Below the pieces are notes generated by a model. It was given only the letters and a program-made list of their open reading frames with translations, was not told where the DNA came from and made no database searches. A stretch of 64,000 nt of DNA from Halorhabdus utahensis DSM 12940. GTDB taxonomy: Archaea; Halobacteriota; Halobacteria; Halobacteriales; Haloarculaceae. A program made the position numbers and the translations under genes. Position 1 is the first letter of the stretch. Each line of letters starts with the position of its first letter. Positions 51,714 to 60,616 of the stretch are shown piece after piece. The stretch is taken from the NCBI RefSeq assembly GCF_000023945.1, contig NC_013158.1:620001-684000 (forward strand). The letters run 5' to 3'.

Positions 51714-53072
51714 CTAGATCTCCTCCTTTGGAACGACGTCAACCACGAGACGATTCTCCGGGAGGTCTTCGAGCGCCTCGGCGTCGAGATCGACCGTGAT
51801 CATCTCGCCGGGTTCGGCACGGCGCTCGAACTCGCGAGCCAACTGCTCGTCGCCGCTCTCGACGGTGACGAAGACCTCGTTCATGGGCGCATAGACCCGC
51901 AGATACAACGGAAGTTCCTCGCGGTCGGCGTCGGATTTGCTGATCCGCTCCGGGACGACGTAGCTCACCGCGCCGGTGGATTCGATCTCGATCGGTTCCT
52001 CGCGGATGTCGATCTCGTCGTTGAGCTGTTTGGCGACCGATCGCCCGGCGATCATGCTCTCCTCGGTCACCCAGTCGACGAGATCGTGGACGTGGAGGAC
52101 GTTCCCGCAGGCGTAGATGTCCTCAACGCTGGTCTCCCGACCGTCGTCGACGACCGGCCCGCCAGTGACGGGGTGCATGTCCACACCGGCACCCTCCGAG
52201 AGTTCGTTTTCGGGAATCAGCCCGACAGACAGCAGGACGGTGTCACACTCGATGTCGTACTCAGTGCCGGGGATCGGCTCGAAGTCGTCGTCGACCTCCT
52301 GGACGGTAACGCCCTCGACGCGTTCGTCGCCGTAGATCTCGGTGATGGTCTGTTGCGTTCGTAGTGGAATGTCGAAGTCCTCCAGACACTGGACGACGTT
52401 GCGAGTCAGTCCGCCCGAGTACGGCATTACTTCGAGGACTGCCGGGACCTCAGCCCCTTCGAGGTACATCCGCCGAGCCATGATGAGGCCGATGTCGCCC
52501 GAACCGAGGATGACCGCCTTCTCGCCGGGCATCTTCCCTTCCATGTTGATGTAGCGCTGGGCTGTTCCGGCGCTGAAGACGCCGGCCGGGCGGTCACCCG
52601 GAATGTCCAGGGCCTCTCGCGTCCGCTCGCGACAGCCCATCGCCAGGACGACAGCCTCGGCGTCGATCTCGGTCAGCCCGACGTCTTCGCTGACGGCGTA
52701 GACGGTCTTCTCGTCGGTCACTTCCTGAACCATCGTGTTCAGCCGGATGTCGACGCCGCGCTCGGCGACGTTCTCGATGAACTCCTGGGCGTACTCGGGC
52801 CCCGTCAACTCCTCATCGAAGTAGTGCAGGCCGAAGCCGTTGTGGATGCACTGCTGGAGGATGCCGCCGAGTTCGAAGTCCCGTTCGAGAATGACGATAT
52901 CGTCGACCCCGTGATCGTAGGCTTCCTGGGCCGCAGCCAGTCCGGCCGGACCACCACCGACGACGACCAGATCGTGTGCTTCGCGTCGGATCGCACTCTC
53001 GGCCGCGGCGGCCGACTCGGTCGAATCAGCGGGCTCTGCCTCAGCCTCGGCCTCGGTTTCAGTCATCGGCAT
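51714..53072 (-). CDS. NAD(P)/FAD-dependent oxidoreductase of the GlpA-like trio
   Basis: 452 residues. An acidic/alanine-rich N-terminal tail (about residues 1-30) precedes VVVGGGPAGLAAAQEAYDHG (FAD dinucleotide fold, about 36). GILQQCIHNGFGLHYF (about 68) has the conserved Cys loop, and ILGSGDIGLIMARRMYLEGA (about 188) is the NAD(P) fold. YACGNVLHVHDLVDWVTEE is the C-terminal FAD site. Probably passes electrons between the dehydrogenase subunit and NAD(P). Overlaps the upstream gene by 14 bp. A start two codons later is possible. Confidence 0.9.
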   Translation of the reverse strand: MPMTETEAEAEAEPADSTESAAAAESAIRREAHDLVVVGGGPAGLAAAQEAYDHGVDDIVILERDFELGGILQQCIHNGFGLHYFDEELTGPEYAQEFIENVAERGVDIRLNTMVQEVTDEKTVYAVSEDVGLTEIDAEAVVLAMGCRERTREALDIPGDRPAGVFSAGTAQRYINMEGKMPGEKAVILGSGDIGLIMARRMYLEGAEVPAVLEVMPYSGGLTRNVVQCLEDFDIPLRTQQTITEIYGDERVEGVTVQEVDDDFEPIPGTEYDIECDTVLLSVGLIPENELSEGAGVDMHPVTGGPVVDDGRETSVEDIYACGNVLHVHDLVDWVTEESMIAGRSVAKQLNDEIDIREEPIEIESTGAVSYVVPERISKSDADREELPLYLRVYAPMNEVFVTVESGDEQLAREFERRAEPGEMITVDLDAEALEDLPENRLVVDVVPKEEI

Positions 53073-54549
53073 GCACCTCCTCGCTATCCTCGGCCAACAG
53101 CAGTTCTTTGGTGTCGCCGATCAGGACTTCCGAGCCGTTGCCTTCAAGTTTGATGTCAGTTTCATCGACGCCGTGTTCCTCGGCGAGGATCTCGACGACG
53201 CGTGGCTGGCAAAAGCCACCCTGACAGCGACCGGCCCCGGGGCGAACCCGTCGCTTGATGGCGTTGATCGTCCGAGCGCCGACGGGTTCGTTGATGGCGT
53301 CCCGGATTTCACCCTCGGTGATCATCTCACACCGACAGATGATCTGTCCGTAGGCTGGGTCTTCCTCGATCAGTGCCGCGCGCTCGGCGTGACTCATGTG
53401 TCGGGTCTTCGGCGGCGGTGAATAGTATGGATCGAACGTCGGGTCTTCGCTCAGCCCGCCTGCGAGGTCGCCCACGAGATCGACGACGAGTTCGGCGACT
53501 GCCGGTGCCGAGGCGAGGCCCGGCGACTGGATCCCGGCGACGTTGACGAACCCGGGGTCACGGCGTTCGATCCGGATCCGGAAGTCGCCGGTCTCTTTAA
53601 TGGCCGGCCGAAGCCCCGCAAACTCCCGGATGACGTCGTCTTTCGAGAGGTCCGGGACGGTCTCCTGGGCTCCCGCAAGCACCTCGTCGAGTCCCTCGCG
53701 AGTCGTGGCCTTCTCGGTCACGTCATCGACCTCCTCGGCGTTCGGGCCGATCATCACGTTGCCCTCGTCGGTCGGGGTGACGACGATCCCTTTGCTGACC
53801 TCGGAGGGGACAGGGAAGACGGTCCGCTGGACATCGATGTCCGTCTCCTTATCGTAGAGGTAGTACTCGCCGCGGCGCGGCGTGATCTCGAAGTCGTCAA
53901 CGCCGACCATCTCCGAGATGATATCGGCGTACAACCCGGCCGCGTTGACGACGATCTGGGCCTCGATGTCGCCCCGCTCTGTCGCAACGCGGAACGCATC
54001 GGCGGTTTCCTCGATGTCCGTCACCTCGGCGCTCAGTTCGACCGTCGCGCCGTTGCTGACGGCGTTGTTGGCGAACCCGACCGTGAGCTCGAAGGGGTTG
54101 ACGATCCCGGCCGTCGGGGCCCAGAGGGCGGCGATAGCGTCGTCGGTGAGGTGCGGTTCCAGTTCGTGGAGGCGCTCGCCATCGACGATTTCGAGGTCCT
54201 CGATGCCGTTCTCACGCCCCCGTTCCAACAGGGATTCGAGTTTCGGGCGCTCGGCTTCCTCGGTTGCCACCACGAGCGCGCCGCGCCACTCGATCGGGAC
54301 GTCGAGTTCGTGCTGGATCCGCTCGTGATAGAGTTCGTTCCCTCTGACGTTGAGCCGTCCTTTCTGCTTGTCCGGGTTCGCGTTGAAGCCGGCGTGTAGC
54401 AGGGCCGTGTTGGCCTTGCTCGTCCCGGTACAGACGTCCGGCGCTGCTTCGAGCAACGTGACATCGAGTTCGTACCGGGAAAGTTCGCGAGCGATAGCTG
54501 TGCCACTGACACCGCCGCCGATGACTGCTACGTCAGTCCGGTCGTTCAT
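53059..54549 (-). CDS. Glycerol-3-phosphate dehydrogenase-like FAD enzyme with BFD domain
   Basis: 496 residues. VAVIGGGVSGTAIARELSRY starts a DAO-type FAD domain (about residues 7-370; ANTALLHAGFNANPDKQKGR and GRRGEYYL-like PRRGEYYLYDKE follow). Near the C-terminus ICRCEMITEGEIRDAI and RRVRPGAGRCQGGFCQP form a BFD-like [2Fe-2S] domain with four Cys (about 415-460). Likely oxidises sn-glycerol-3-phosphate or a similar 2-hydroxy compound. Glycerol kinase is not in view. It is first in the leftward trio. Confidence 0.88.
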   Translation of the reverse strand: MNDRTDVAVIGGGVSGTAIARELSRYELDVTLLEAAPDVCTGTSKANTALLHAGFNANPDKQKGRLNVRGNELYHERIQHELDVPIEWRGALVVATEEAERPKLESLLERGRENGIEDLEIVDGERLHELEPHLTDDAIAALWAPTAGIVNPFELTVGFANNAVSNGATVELSAEVTDIEETADAFRVATERGDIEAQIVVNAAGLYADIISEMVGVDDFEITPRRGEYYLYDKETDIDVQRTVFPVPSEVSKGIVVTPTDEGNVMIGPNAEEVDDVTEKATTREGLDEVLAGAQETVPDLSKDDVIREFAGLRPAIKETGDFRIRIERRDPGFVNVAGIQSPGLASAPAVAELVVDLVGDLAGGLSEDPTFDPYYSPPPKTRHMSHAERAALIEEDPAYGQIICRCEMITEGEIRDAINEPVGARTINAIKRRVRPGAGRCQGGFCQPRVVEILAEEHGVDETDIKLEGNGSEVLIGDTKELLLAEDSEEVHADD

Positions 54550-54972
54550 TGTTGGACTCCGTGTCGCCCCACAGCGCACAGCCCCCGCCCTGTCAACGGG
54601 AACAGCGACCCGGATCGGTCGGTGACTGCTCACGAGACGGGACCTGAAACGGCCTTCAGTTCCGATCCGTCCACAGGCAGGCTGTTGGACGGACGGATGA
54701 CCCGCTCGTTACTGACTACTAGTCGTTTGGACGTGCCACGCCATATTAGCCTTTCTCAGCTTTCCCAGCCCCTGTGAACTCTCTTTCGGAGATTTTCGAC
54801 GGCTGTGGATTTGCATTCTCGAAGGCGTGTCACAGATCTCCCCGTTCCCGTCGTTCTTGATCTGATCACCGTGTCTATGCTGGCAGGCCGGAACTCCGAA
54901 ACAACCCTCGTTTCGTCGTATAATTTGGTAGTATTAGTGAGTTATAAGCCCATCGAGTTCCACGCATCATCT
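54550..54972. other. Divergent intergenic region before tenA
   Basis: 423 bp between the leftward dehydrogenase trio and the rightward tenA operon. Both promoters must lie here. TTATAAG at about 54944-54950 is 23-29 nt before the tenA ATG, a good TATA box for a leaderless start. I looked for a TPP riboswitch and saw neither of its conserved cores. No gene is supported. Confidence 0.5.
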
Positions 54973-55638
54973 ATGAGCTTCACCGACGATCTGGAACCGA
55001 CTGCCGAGCAGTACTGGGACGCCATCGTCGACCATCCCATGGTGGCCCAGCTGGGCGAGGGGACGCTGGATCCCGAGCCCTTCAAACACTGGGTCCGCCA
55101 GGACTACGTCTACCTGATCGAGTACGGGCGCGTGTTCGCGCTTGGGGCCGGGACGGCCCCCTCGCTCGCCCGGATGGGGCGCTTCGCCGAGTTGCTCGAC
55201 GCGACGATCAACACCGAGATGGATCTCCACCGCGAGTACGCCGCCGAGTTCGGGATCAGCGAGGCGGAACTCGAAGCGACCGAGCCATCGCCGACCACTC
55301 GGGGGTACACGGACTTTCTGGTGCGGACGGCCGCCGTCGGGACGTTCGGCGACACCGTGGCCGCGCTGTTGCCCTGTATGTGGGGCTTCAACGAGACTGC
55401 AACGCGACTGGACGCACAAGGCCGGCCGGACGATGATCGGTACGCCGAGTGGATCGACACCTACGCCGGCGAGGAGTTCACTGAACTCACCGAGTGGTGT
55501 CTGGACCTGATGGACGCCGTCGCCGCTGAATCGAGTGCCGAGGACCGGGAACGCTATCGGGAGCTGTTCGAGACCTCGGCGCGCTACGAGTATCGCTTCT
55601 GGGACGCCGCCTGGCGGCAGGAGGCGTGGTCGATATGA
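54973..55638 (+). CDS. tenA: TenA-family aminopyrimidine aminohydrolase (Cys type)
   Basis: A 221-residue all-helical TenA protein that salvages degraded thiamine by hydrolysing 4-amino-5-aminomethyl-2-methylpyrimidine to HMP. The catalytic Cys is in LLPCMWGFNETA (about residue 134, the position of Cys135 in B. subtilis TenA). FKHWVRQDYVYLIEYGRVFA (about 37-56) supplies substrate-binding Asp and Tyr. ATG 54973 fits the family start. The stop overlaps the next start (ATGA). Confidence 0.92.
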   Translation: MSFTDDLEPTAEQYWDAIVDHPMVAQLGEGTLDPEPFKHWVRQDYVYLIEYGRVFALGAGTAPSLARMGRFAELLDATINTEMDLHREYAAEFGISEAELEATEPSPTTRGYTDFLVRTAAVGTFGDTVAALLPCMWGFNETATRLDAQGRPDDDRYAEWIDTYAGEEFTELTEWCLDLMDAVAAESSAEDRERYRELFETSARYEYRFWDAAWRQEAWSI

Positions 55639-56384
55639 GCGACGCCACCCCCACGCAGGCAGTCCCGGACAGCTTCGAAGCCTATGCCGCCGATCGTGGC
55701 GACGCGCGATTCACCGAGTGGCTCCGGGCTCGCGCGGAGCCGGACTTCTCGTCGGCCGTCGACCACCGATTCGCGGAGGAACTCGCAGCGGACACGATCG
55801 ACGACGCCGTCTTCCGTCGGTACCTCATGCAGGACTACGCCTTCCTCGATGCGCTCGTCGGCACGTTCGGCCACGCAGTCGGGGACGCGCCGGACATGGC
55901 CGCCCGCTCGCGCCTCGTCGAGTTTCTCGCCGTCCTGACTGACGACGAGAACGACTACTTCGAGCGCTCGTTTGCGGCACTGGATGTCCCTGAATCAGCG
56001 TACGTCGACCCCGAGCCGACCGCGACGACCCGAGCCTTCGAGGATCTGCTCGGGCGGGCGGCCCGGGAGGGTGGCTACGCCGAAACGTTGGCCGTCCTCG
56101 TTCCCGCCGAATGGGTGTATCTCTCCTGGGCCGACGCGCGGGCCGACGCCGACCCGGACGCGTTCTATCTGCGGGAGTGGATCGACCTCCACGCCAACGA
56201 CGGGTTCCGGTCGTTCGTCGGGTGGTTGCGCGAGGAACTCGACCGGGAGGGAGCCGACGCCTCACCCCGACGCCGGGCACGGCTCGACCGACTCTTCCGG
56301 CGGACGGTCGAACTGGAGCGGGCGTTCTTCGAGACGGCCTACGGCAGCCAGGACGCCGACGCCGGAGGTGAGGTTCCATGGTGA
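55635..56384 (+). CDS. Second TenA paralogue lacking the active-site Cys
   Basis: 249 residues with the same fold: VFRRYLMQDYAFLDALVGTF (about residues 58-77), ERSFAALDVPESAYVDPEPT and LAVLVPAEWVYLSWADARA. Where TenA_C enzymes have Cys, this protein has Ala (VPAEW), as in the TenA_E class that uses Glu instead. It may handle the formyl or a later intermediate. Coupled to the first tenA by ATGA and overlapping the symporter gene by 7 bp. Confidence 0.85.
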   Translation: MSDATPTQAVPDSFEAYAADRGDARFTEWLRARAEPDFSSAVDHRFAEELAADTIDDAVFRRYLMQDYAFLDALVGTFGHAVGDAPDMAARSRLVEFLAVLTDDENDYFERSFAALDVPESAYVDPEPTATTRAFEDLLGRAAREGGYAETLAVLVPAEWVYLSWADARADADPDAFYLREWIDLHANDGFRSFVGWLREELDREGADASPRRRARLDRLFRRTVELERAFFETAYGSQDADAGGEVPW

Positions 56385-57901
56385 GCACTGGCGTCGCCCT
56401 CGGACTCACCGTCCTGACACTGGTCGCGTTTTCCGGGCTCGGCCTGTTGCACTCCCGGGGTCGCGTCGGCTCGGTCGAGGATCTGATCACGGCCCGCGAT
56501 TCAGTCGGCGAGAAACGGATGACGGCGACGCTCGTCGCCTCGGTGATGGGCGTCTGGATCCTGCTGTCGGCCCCCGAGGCCGGTGCGAGTTTCGGGATCG
56601 CCGCGGTCGTGGGCTACGCGATCGGCGAAGCCCTGCCAATGCTCGCTTACGCAAAGATCGGCCCCCGCGTCCGGGCGGTCATCCCAGACGGTCACTCGCT
56701 GACGGAGTACGCCCACGCCAGATACGGGGCGTCGATGTACGCCTTCGTCCTCGCCGTGAGTGGGCTGTACATGTTCGTGTTCCTCGCCGCCGAACTGACG
56801 GGCATCTCCCGGGCGCTCGCGATGGTCGCCGACGTGCCGCAGTGGCAGACCGCCGTCCTCGTCGGCGGGTTCGTCCTCCTGTATACGGGCTATGGCGGCC
56901 TCCGGGCGAGTATCTTCACTGACACCCTCCAGGCGATCATCGTCATGCCGTTGCTTGTCATCGCCGCGGCCGGTGCGGTGTTCGCCCTGGGCGGTCCCGG
57001 AGCCGTCTACGACGGGATCGTCGCCACCGATCCGACGCTGCTCGATCCGGGCTTCTGGCCGGGATTACAGTTCGGCCTCGCGCTCTCGTTTGCGATCCTC
57101 GGTGCGGAGTTGATCAACCAGACCTGGTGGCAACGCATCTACGCCGGCAGCGACAGTGAAACCGTCGAGCGTGGCTTCCTGCGGGCATCCCTCGCGAACG
57201 GGCTGATCGTTCTCGTGGCCGCTTTCTTCGGCGTTATCGCCGCCGGGCACGCGAACGTCGTGACCGCCAGCGAGGGGTACAACGCGGACCTCTCGTTTTT
57301 CCTGTTGCTGAACGAGTCCTTCCCCGAGTGGCTCGTCCTGGCCGTGGTCCTCCTGGCGCTGCTGCTCGTGATGAGTTCCGTCGACACGCTGTTCAACGCC
57401 CTTTCGAGCCTCGTGACCGCTGACCTGCCGCGCCTGATCGACGATCCGGACGACCGGACGCTCGCACTGGGCGCGAGGGCATTTACCGTCGTCATCGCCG
57501 TGGCAGCCATCTACGTCAGCCTGCGGGCCAGGAGCGTTATCCGGCTGTTCTTCCTCGCGGATCTGCTCGGAGCCGCCGTCGCGTTCCCGCTCCTGTATGG
57601 CCTGTACTCGCGCCGATTGACCGGAACCGGCGCGCTCCTCAGCAGCCTCGCCGGACTCGCCTTCGGCCTGGCGTACTTCCCGGATCTTCGCGAGTACATC
57701 ACGGCGATCCCGATCGTCGGCGGCCACCTGCCAGCGCCCGATGGGCTCTATCTCACGTCGTTTGCCGGCGCGTTCATCCTCTCGACGCTGCTGGCGCTCG
57801 TTGCCGCGCAACTCTCGACGCCGACCGTCGACCACGACGCGCTATCGCATCGCATCCGCCGCCTCGACGGCTCCGGTGCCGAGAGCCCGGCTGACGACTG
57901 A
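56378..57901 (+). CDS. Sodium:solute symporter (SSS family)
   Basis: 507 residues with about 13 helices. GSVEDLITARDSVGEKRMTA (about residues 30-49) is the SSS start, then AYAKIGPRVRAVIPDGHSLT, the GYGGLRASIFTDTLQAII helix and ELINQTWWQRIYAGSDSETV (about 247-266) follow. LLVMSSVDTLFNALSSLVTA (about 330) carries the Na+-site serines. The overlap with tenA2 suggests that the substrate is a pyrimidine or thiamine breakdown product; this is inference from context. Confidence 0.88.
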   Translation: MVSTGVALGLTVLTLVAFSGLGLLHSRGRVGSVEDLITARDSVGEKRMTATLVASVMGVWILLSAPEAGASFGIAAVVGYAIGEALPMLAYAKIGPRVRAVIPDGHSLTEYAHARYGASMYAFVLAVSGLYMFVFLAAELTGISRALAMVADVPQWQTAVLVGGFVLLYTGYGGLRASIFTDTLQAIIVMPLLVIAAAGAVFALGGPGAVYDGIVATDPTLLDPGFWPGLQFGLALSFAILGAELINQTWWQRIYAGSDSETVERGFLRASLANGLIVLVAAFFGVIAAGHANVVTASEGYNADLSFFLLLNESFPEWLVLAVVLLALLLVMSSVDTLFNALSSLVTADLPRLIDDPDDRTLALGARAFTVVIAVAAIYVSLRARSVIRLFFLADLLGAAVAFPLLYGLYSRRLTGTGALLSSLAGLAFGLAYFPDLREYITAIPIVGGHLPAPDGLYLTSFAGAFILSTLLALVAAQLSTPTVDHDALSHRIRRLDGSGAESPADD

Positions 57902-58006
57902 CTGGCCACAACGATCGGAGGTGGTCGGTGCTGCGGGCTCTCACGCAGGAAACAGCCACAAGGATGAAGAGACGGACAACAGAGGCCCGGGACGGACCGC
58001 GTCAGA

Positions 58007-58504
58007 TCATTGCATCGACGCCAGCTTGCCGATGTGGACCAGACTCAACAGATGATCGTCGATGGTCAGATCGCCGTCGGCCGAGCGCTCGTCGAGGCCG
58101 AGCAGGTAGTCATCGAGGTCGTCGCCGACATCGTCGGTGATCCAGTTGACCTCGACGTAGTAGTCGATGGCCTCGTTCGCGCCACGGAACCCGGCTTTTT
58201 CGAGCAGGTAGGATAGCCACTCGAAGACGATGAGTTCACCCGCGTACGTTTCGGGCAACGAATGTAAATACGGCTTTTCGGGGTCGCCGCCGGCCATACT
58301 TTCCAGTGGCAACAGCTGGCGGTACAGCTGGGAGCGATACGCGTCGTCGCCGAGGACGTCACCGCTCAGGCCGCCGGCATCCAGGTCTGGCGCTGGCGTG
58401 GATCCGTCCTCCTCGTCGTCGCCGACCGGAATCGTGGCCCCGCCACGCTCACGGGCCATCTTCCGGAGTTCGTCGAGGTCGTAATCCCGGGGATTGATCG
58501 ACAT
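58007..58504 (-). CDS. FlaD/FlaE-domain archaellum accessory-like protein
   Basis: 165 residues. MSINPRDYDLDELRKMARER starts it. A linker rich in Asp/Gly leads to the FlaD/E domain, PYLHSLPETYAGELIVFEWL (about residues 82-101), then EKAGFRGANEAIDYYVEVNW and a C-terminal DHLLSLVHIGKLASM. FlaC/D/E proteins link the archaellum motor to CheY-CheF signalling. The neighbouring ParA-CheW pair supports a motility or taxis role. It is divergent from parA by about 200 bp. Confidence 0.85.
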   Translation of the reverse strand: MSINPRDYDLDELRKMARERGGATIPVGDDEEDGSTPAPDLDAGGLSGDVLGDDAYRSQLYRQLLPLESMAGGDPEKPYLHSLPETYAGELIVFEWLSYLLEKAGFRGANEAIDYYVEVNWITDDVGDDLDDYLLGLDERSADGDLTIDDHLLSLVHIGKLASMQ

Positions 58505-58706
58505 AGGTTTTGATACTCGTACCTTCGCGCTACTGTATGTTAAATCTTGCAGTGCGGTCAGACGCCTGTCTGACGGGCCGAGACGCCGCCCAGCCGGCGG
58601 AACGTGGTTCAGCGAACCGAACGACGGCGTCGGCCTGATTTCAGCATTTGATACCCGCGAGCGTATTTTTATTAGCTGTCGACACGGATGATTCCGATAA
58701 CTGACG

Positions 58707-59618
58707 ATGAGCAGCGACACAGCGGCCCGGCCCGCCACTGTTTGCGTGACCAACGCGAAAGGCGGGACGGGCAAAACGACGATCGCGATCAACGTCGCGG
58801 GGGCACTCAACGACCGGGGCCACGACGTCCTGTTCGTGGACATGGATCCCCAGGGCAACGCCACCGAGGGGCTCGGCCTCCTCGACGCGTACGACGCCGA
58901 GCCCCCGACGATGTTCGACGTGTTGACCGACCGGGAGGCGAGGTCTTCCATCGACGACCTGATCGTCGAACACGAGGAGATGGACGTCGTCCCGAGCAGC
59001 GTCGACCTGCTCCAGGCCGAACACGAACTCACGATCGCTGATCTCGTGGCGTGGGCGAAGACTGACCCGACGGTCGACGTCGACCCGGCGACGCTGTCCT
59101 CGCTGGCGATCAACGTGACGCCGGAGACGGTGACCGGCGAGCACGCGCTCGATCTGCTCGATCGCGCACTGGCGGAACTCCACGCCGAGTACGACGTCAT
59201 CCTCATCGACTCGCCGCCGTTCTACGGGAAGCTGACCGATACGGCGATTTACGCGGCCCGCAGCGTCCTCGTGCCGGCACTGACCGAGGCGAGTTCCGAG
59301 CGGGCCATCGAGTTGCTGATCGATCAGATCGCCGCGCTGGAATCGCAGGTCGACATCGAAGTCGACACGGTCGGCGTCGTCGCCAACCGGGTCGAACAGA
59401 CCAACGAAGACACGGCCATGCTCGAATGGCTCGAAACCGTCTTCGACGACTATCCGGTCTGGGAGGTCCGCAAGCGAGTCGCGCTCCAGCGTGCCTTCTC
59501 GGCCGGCACATCTATCTTCGCCTACGAGCAAACGGTAGACATGGAATCGGTCTTTCTCGATATCGCCACACAGATCGAAACGCGATACGGCGTCGAACGC
59601 CCCGAGGTGCCAGCATGA
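58707..59618 (+). CDS. ParA/Soj-family ATPase
   Basis: A 303-residue deviant Walker ATPase. TNAKGGTGKTTIAINVAGAL (P loop KGGTGKT, about residues 14-20), FVDMDPQGNATEGLG (Walker A', about 44) and DVILIDSPPFYGKLTD (Walker B, about 153-168). Chromosome-partition or polar-positioning role. Coupled to a CheW gene (ATGA), so it may place chemosensory arrays, as ParC does in bacteria. Confidence 0.9.
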   Translation: MSSDTAARPATVCVTNAKGGTGKTTIAINVAGALNDRGHDVLFVDMDPQGNATEGLGLLDAYDAEPPTMFDVLTDREARSSIDDLIVEHEEMDVVPSSVDLLQAEHELTIADLVAWAKTDPTVDVDPATLSSLAINVTPETVTGEHALDLLDRALAELHAEYDVILIDSPPFYGKLTDTAIYAARSVLVPALTEASSERAIELLIDQIAALESQVDIEVDTVGVVANRVEQTNEDTAMLEWLETVFDDYPVWEVRKRVALQRAFSAGTSIFAYEQTVDMESVFLDIATQIETRYGVERPEVPA

Positions 59619-60616
59619 GTGACGACGACGAGCGCATGGACAGAGCCGAACGCATCAAAAATCTACGCCAGGGTCGCCGTGGCGGAGATCCGGAGCAAAC
59701 GGATACGGACGCGATGAGCGACGACAGCGATGACGATTCGAACCCCAGATCTGACGATGCCGACGCCGAGAAACCCACAGCCGACGACGCCGAAGCCGAC
59801 GAGAGCGAGCAAAGTCCGGACACAGTAGCTGGGGCCGGGGACACTGCTGAGAGTGACGAACCCACCGAGACTGCCGAGAACGCGGACAGTGCGAAGACGG
59901 ACGTGAGTGAAGAGCGGGCTCGGACAAACCAGGGCGACGGACAGCCATCGAAGGGTGCAGAGACGAACGAGGACGGGGCCGACTCGGTACCGGGCGAGTC
60001 TGACAGTGACGAAGACGCGGATGCGCTCTCGGCTGCCGAGGCGGCAGCCAGGGCGGCCGCCGAGTTCGAGACGGACACGGATCTGTCCGACGCTGAGGCG
60101 ACAGGAGACGCCGCGGCCAGCGAGACGCCAGACGAGGCGGCCGCGCCGGCCGGTGCGACCATCGCCGGGGCCGACGTCGAGGAGACGACCGAGGAAGAGA
60201 CGCGCGTCCTCGAGTTCCGCCTCGGCGAGGAGCGATACTGTCTCGACATCGAGTACGTCGAGGAGATCGTGCGCGAGGAGAGCGTCACGCGGGTGCCAAA
60301 CACTCCGGAGTACGTCACGGGCGTCGTCGACCTGCGTGGACAGATCACGACGATCCTGGATCCGAAAGTCGCCGCCGACATCGAGACGGACGACGGCGAT
60401 CGGCTCATGATCGTTTTCGACGCCGACGTGTTCGAAGATCACGGGGAGATCGGCTGGCTCGTCGACGCCGTCGATCAAGTCTCGCTCATCGCCGAGTCCG
60501 ACGTCAAGGAGTCGCCGATCCAGGAACCCTACATCAACGGCGTCATCGAGCGCGAGGACGAATTCGTGATCTGGACGACACCCGAGCTGGCGCTCGACGT
60601 CGAGGAAACAGACTAG
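59615..60616 (+). CDS. cheW: CheW with long acidic disordered N-terminus
   Basis: 333 residues. About 190 N-terminal residues are low-complexity (Asp, Glu, Ala, Ser, Thr, with repeated ADEAEADESE-like runs) and probably disordered. The CheW domain begins near residue 195 with VLEFRLGEERYCLDIEYVEE and has VTGVVDLRGQITTILDPKVA (about 230). It scaffolds transducers and CheA. The N-terminus is far longer than the usual 140-170-residue CheW, and may tether to ParA. Its stop overlaps the convergent NDH-2-like gene by 4 bp. Confidence 0.9.
   Translation: MSDDDERMDRAERIKNLRQGRRGGDPEQTDTDAMSDDSDDDSNPRSDDADAEKPTADDAEADESEQSPDTVAGAGDTAESDEPTETAENADSAKTDVSEERARTNQGDGQPSKGAETNEDGADSVPGESDSDEDADALSAAEAAARAAAEFETDTDLSDAEATGDAAASETPDEAAAPAGATIAGADVEETTEEETRVLEFRLGEERYCLDIEYVEEIVREESVTRVPNTPEYVTGVVDLRGQITTILDPKVAADIETDDGDRLMIVFDADVFEDHGEIGWLVDAVDQVSLIAESDVKESPIQEPYINGVIEREDEFVIWTTPELALDVEETD

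Noticed and set aside
54790-54972. TPP riboswitch upstream of tenA
   Set aside because: No CTGAGA core or matching pyrophosphate-helix segment; the TATA box position implies a leaderless transcript with no room for one.
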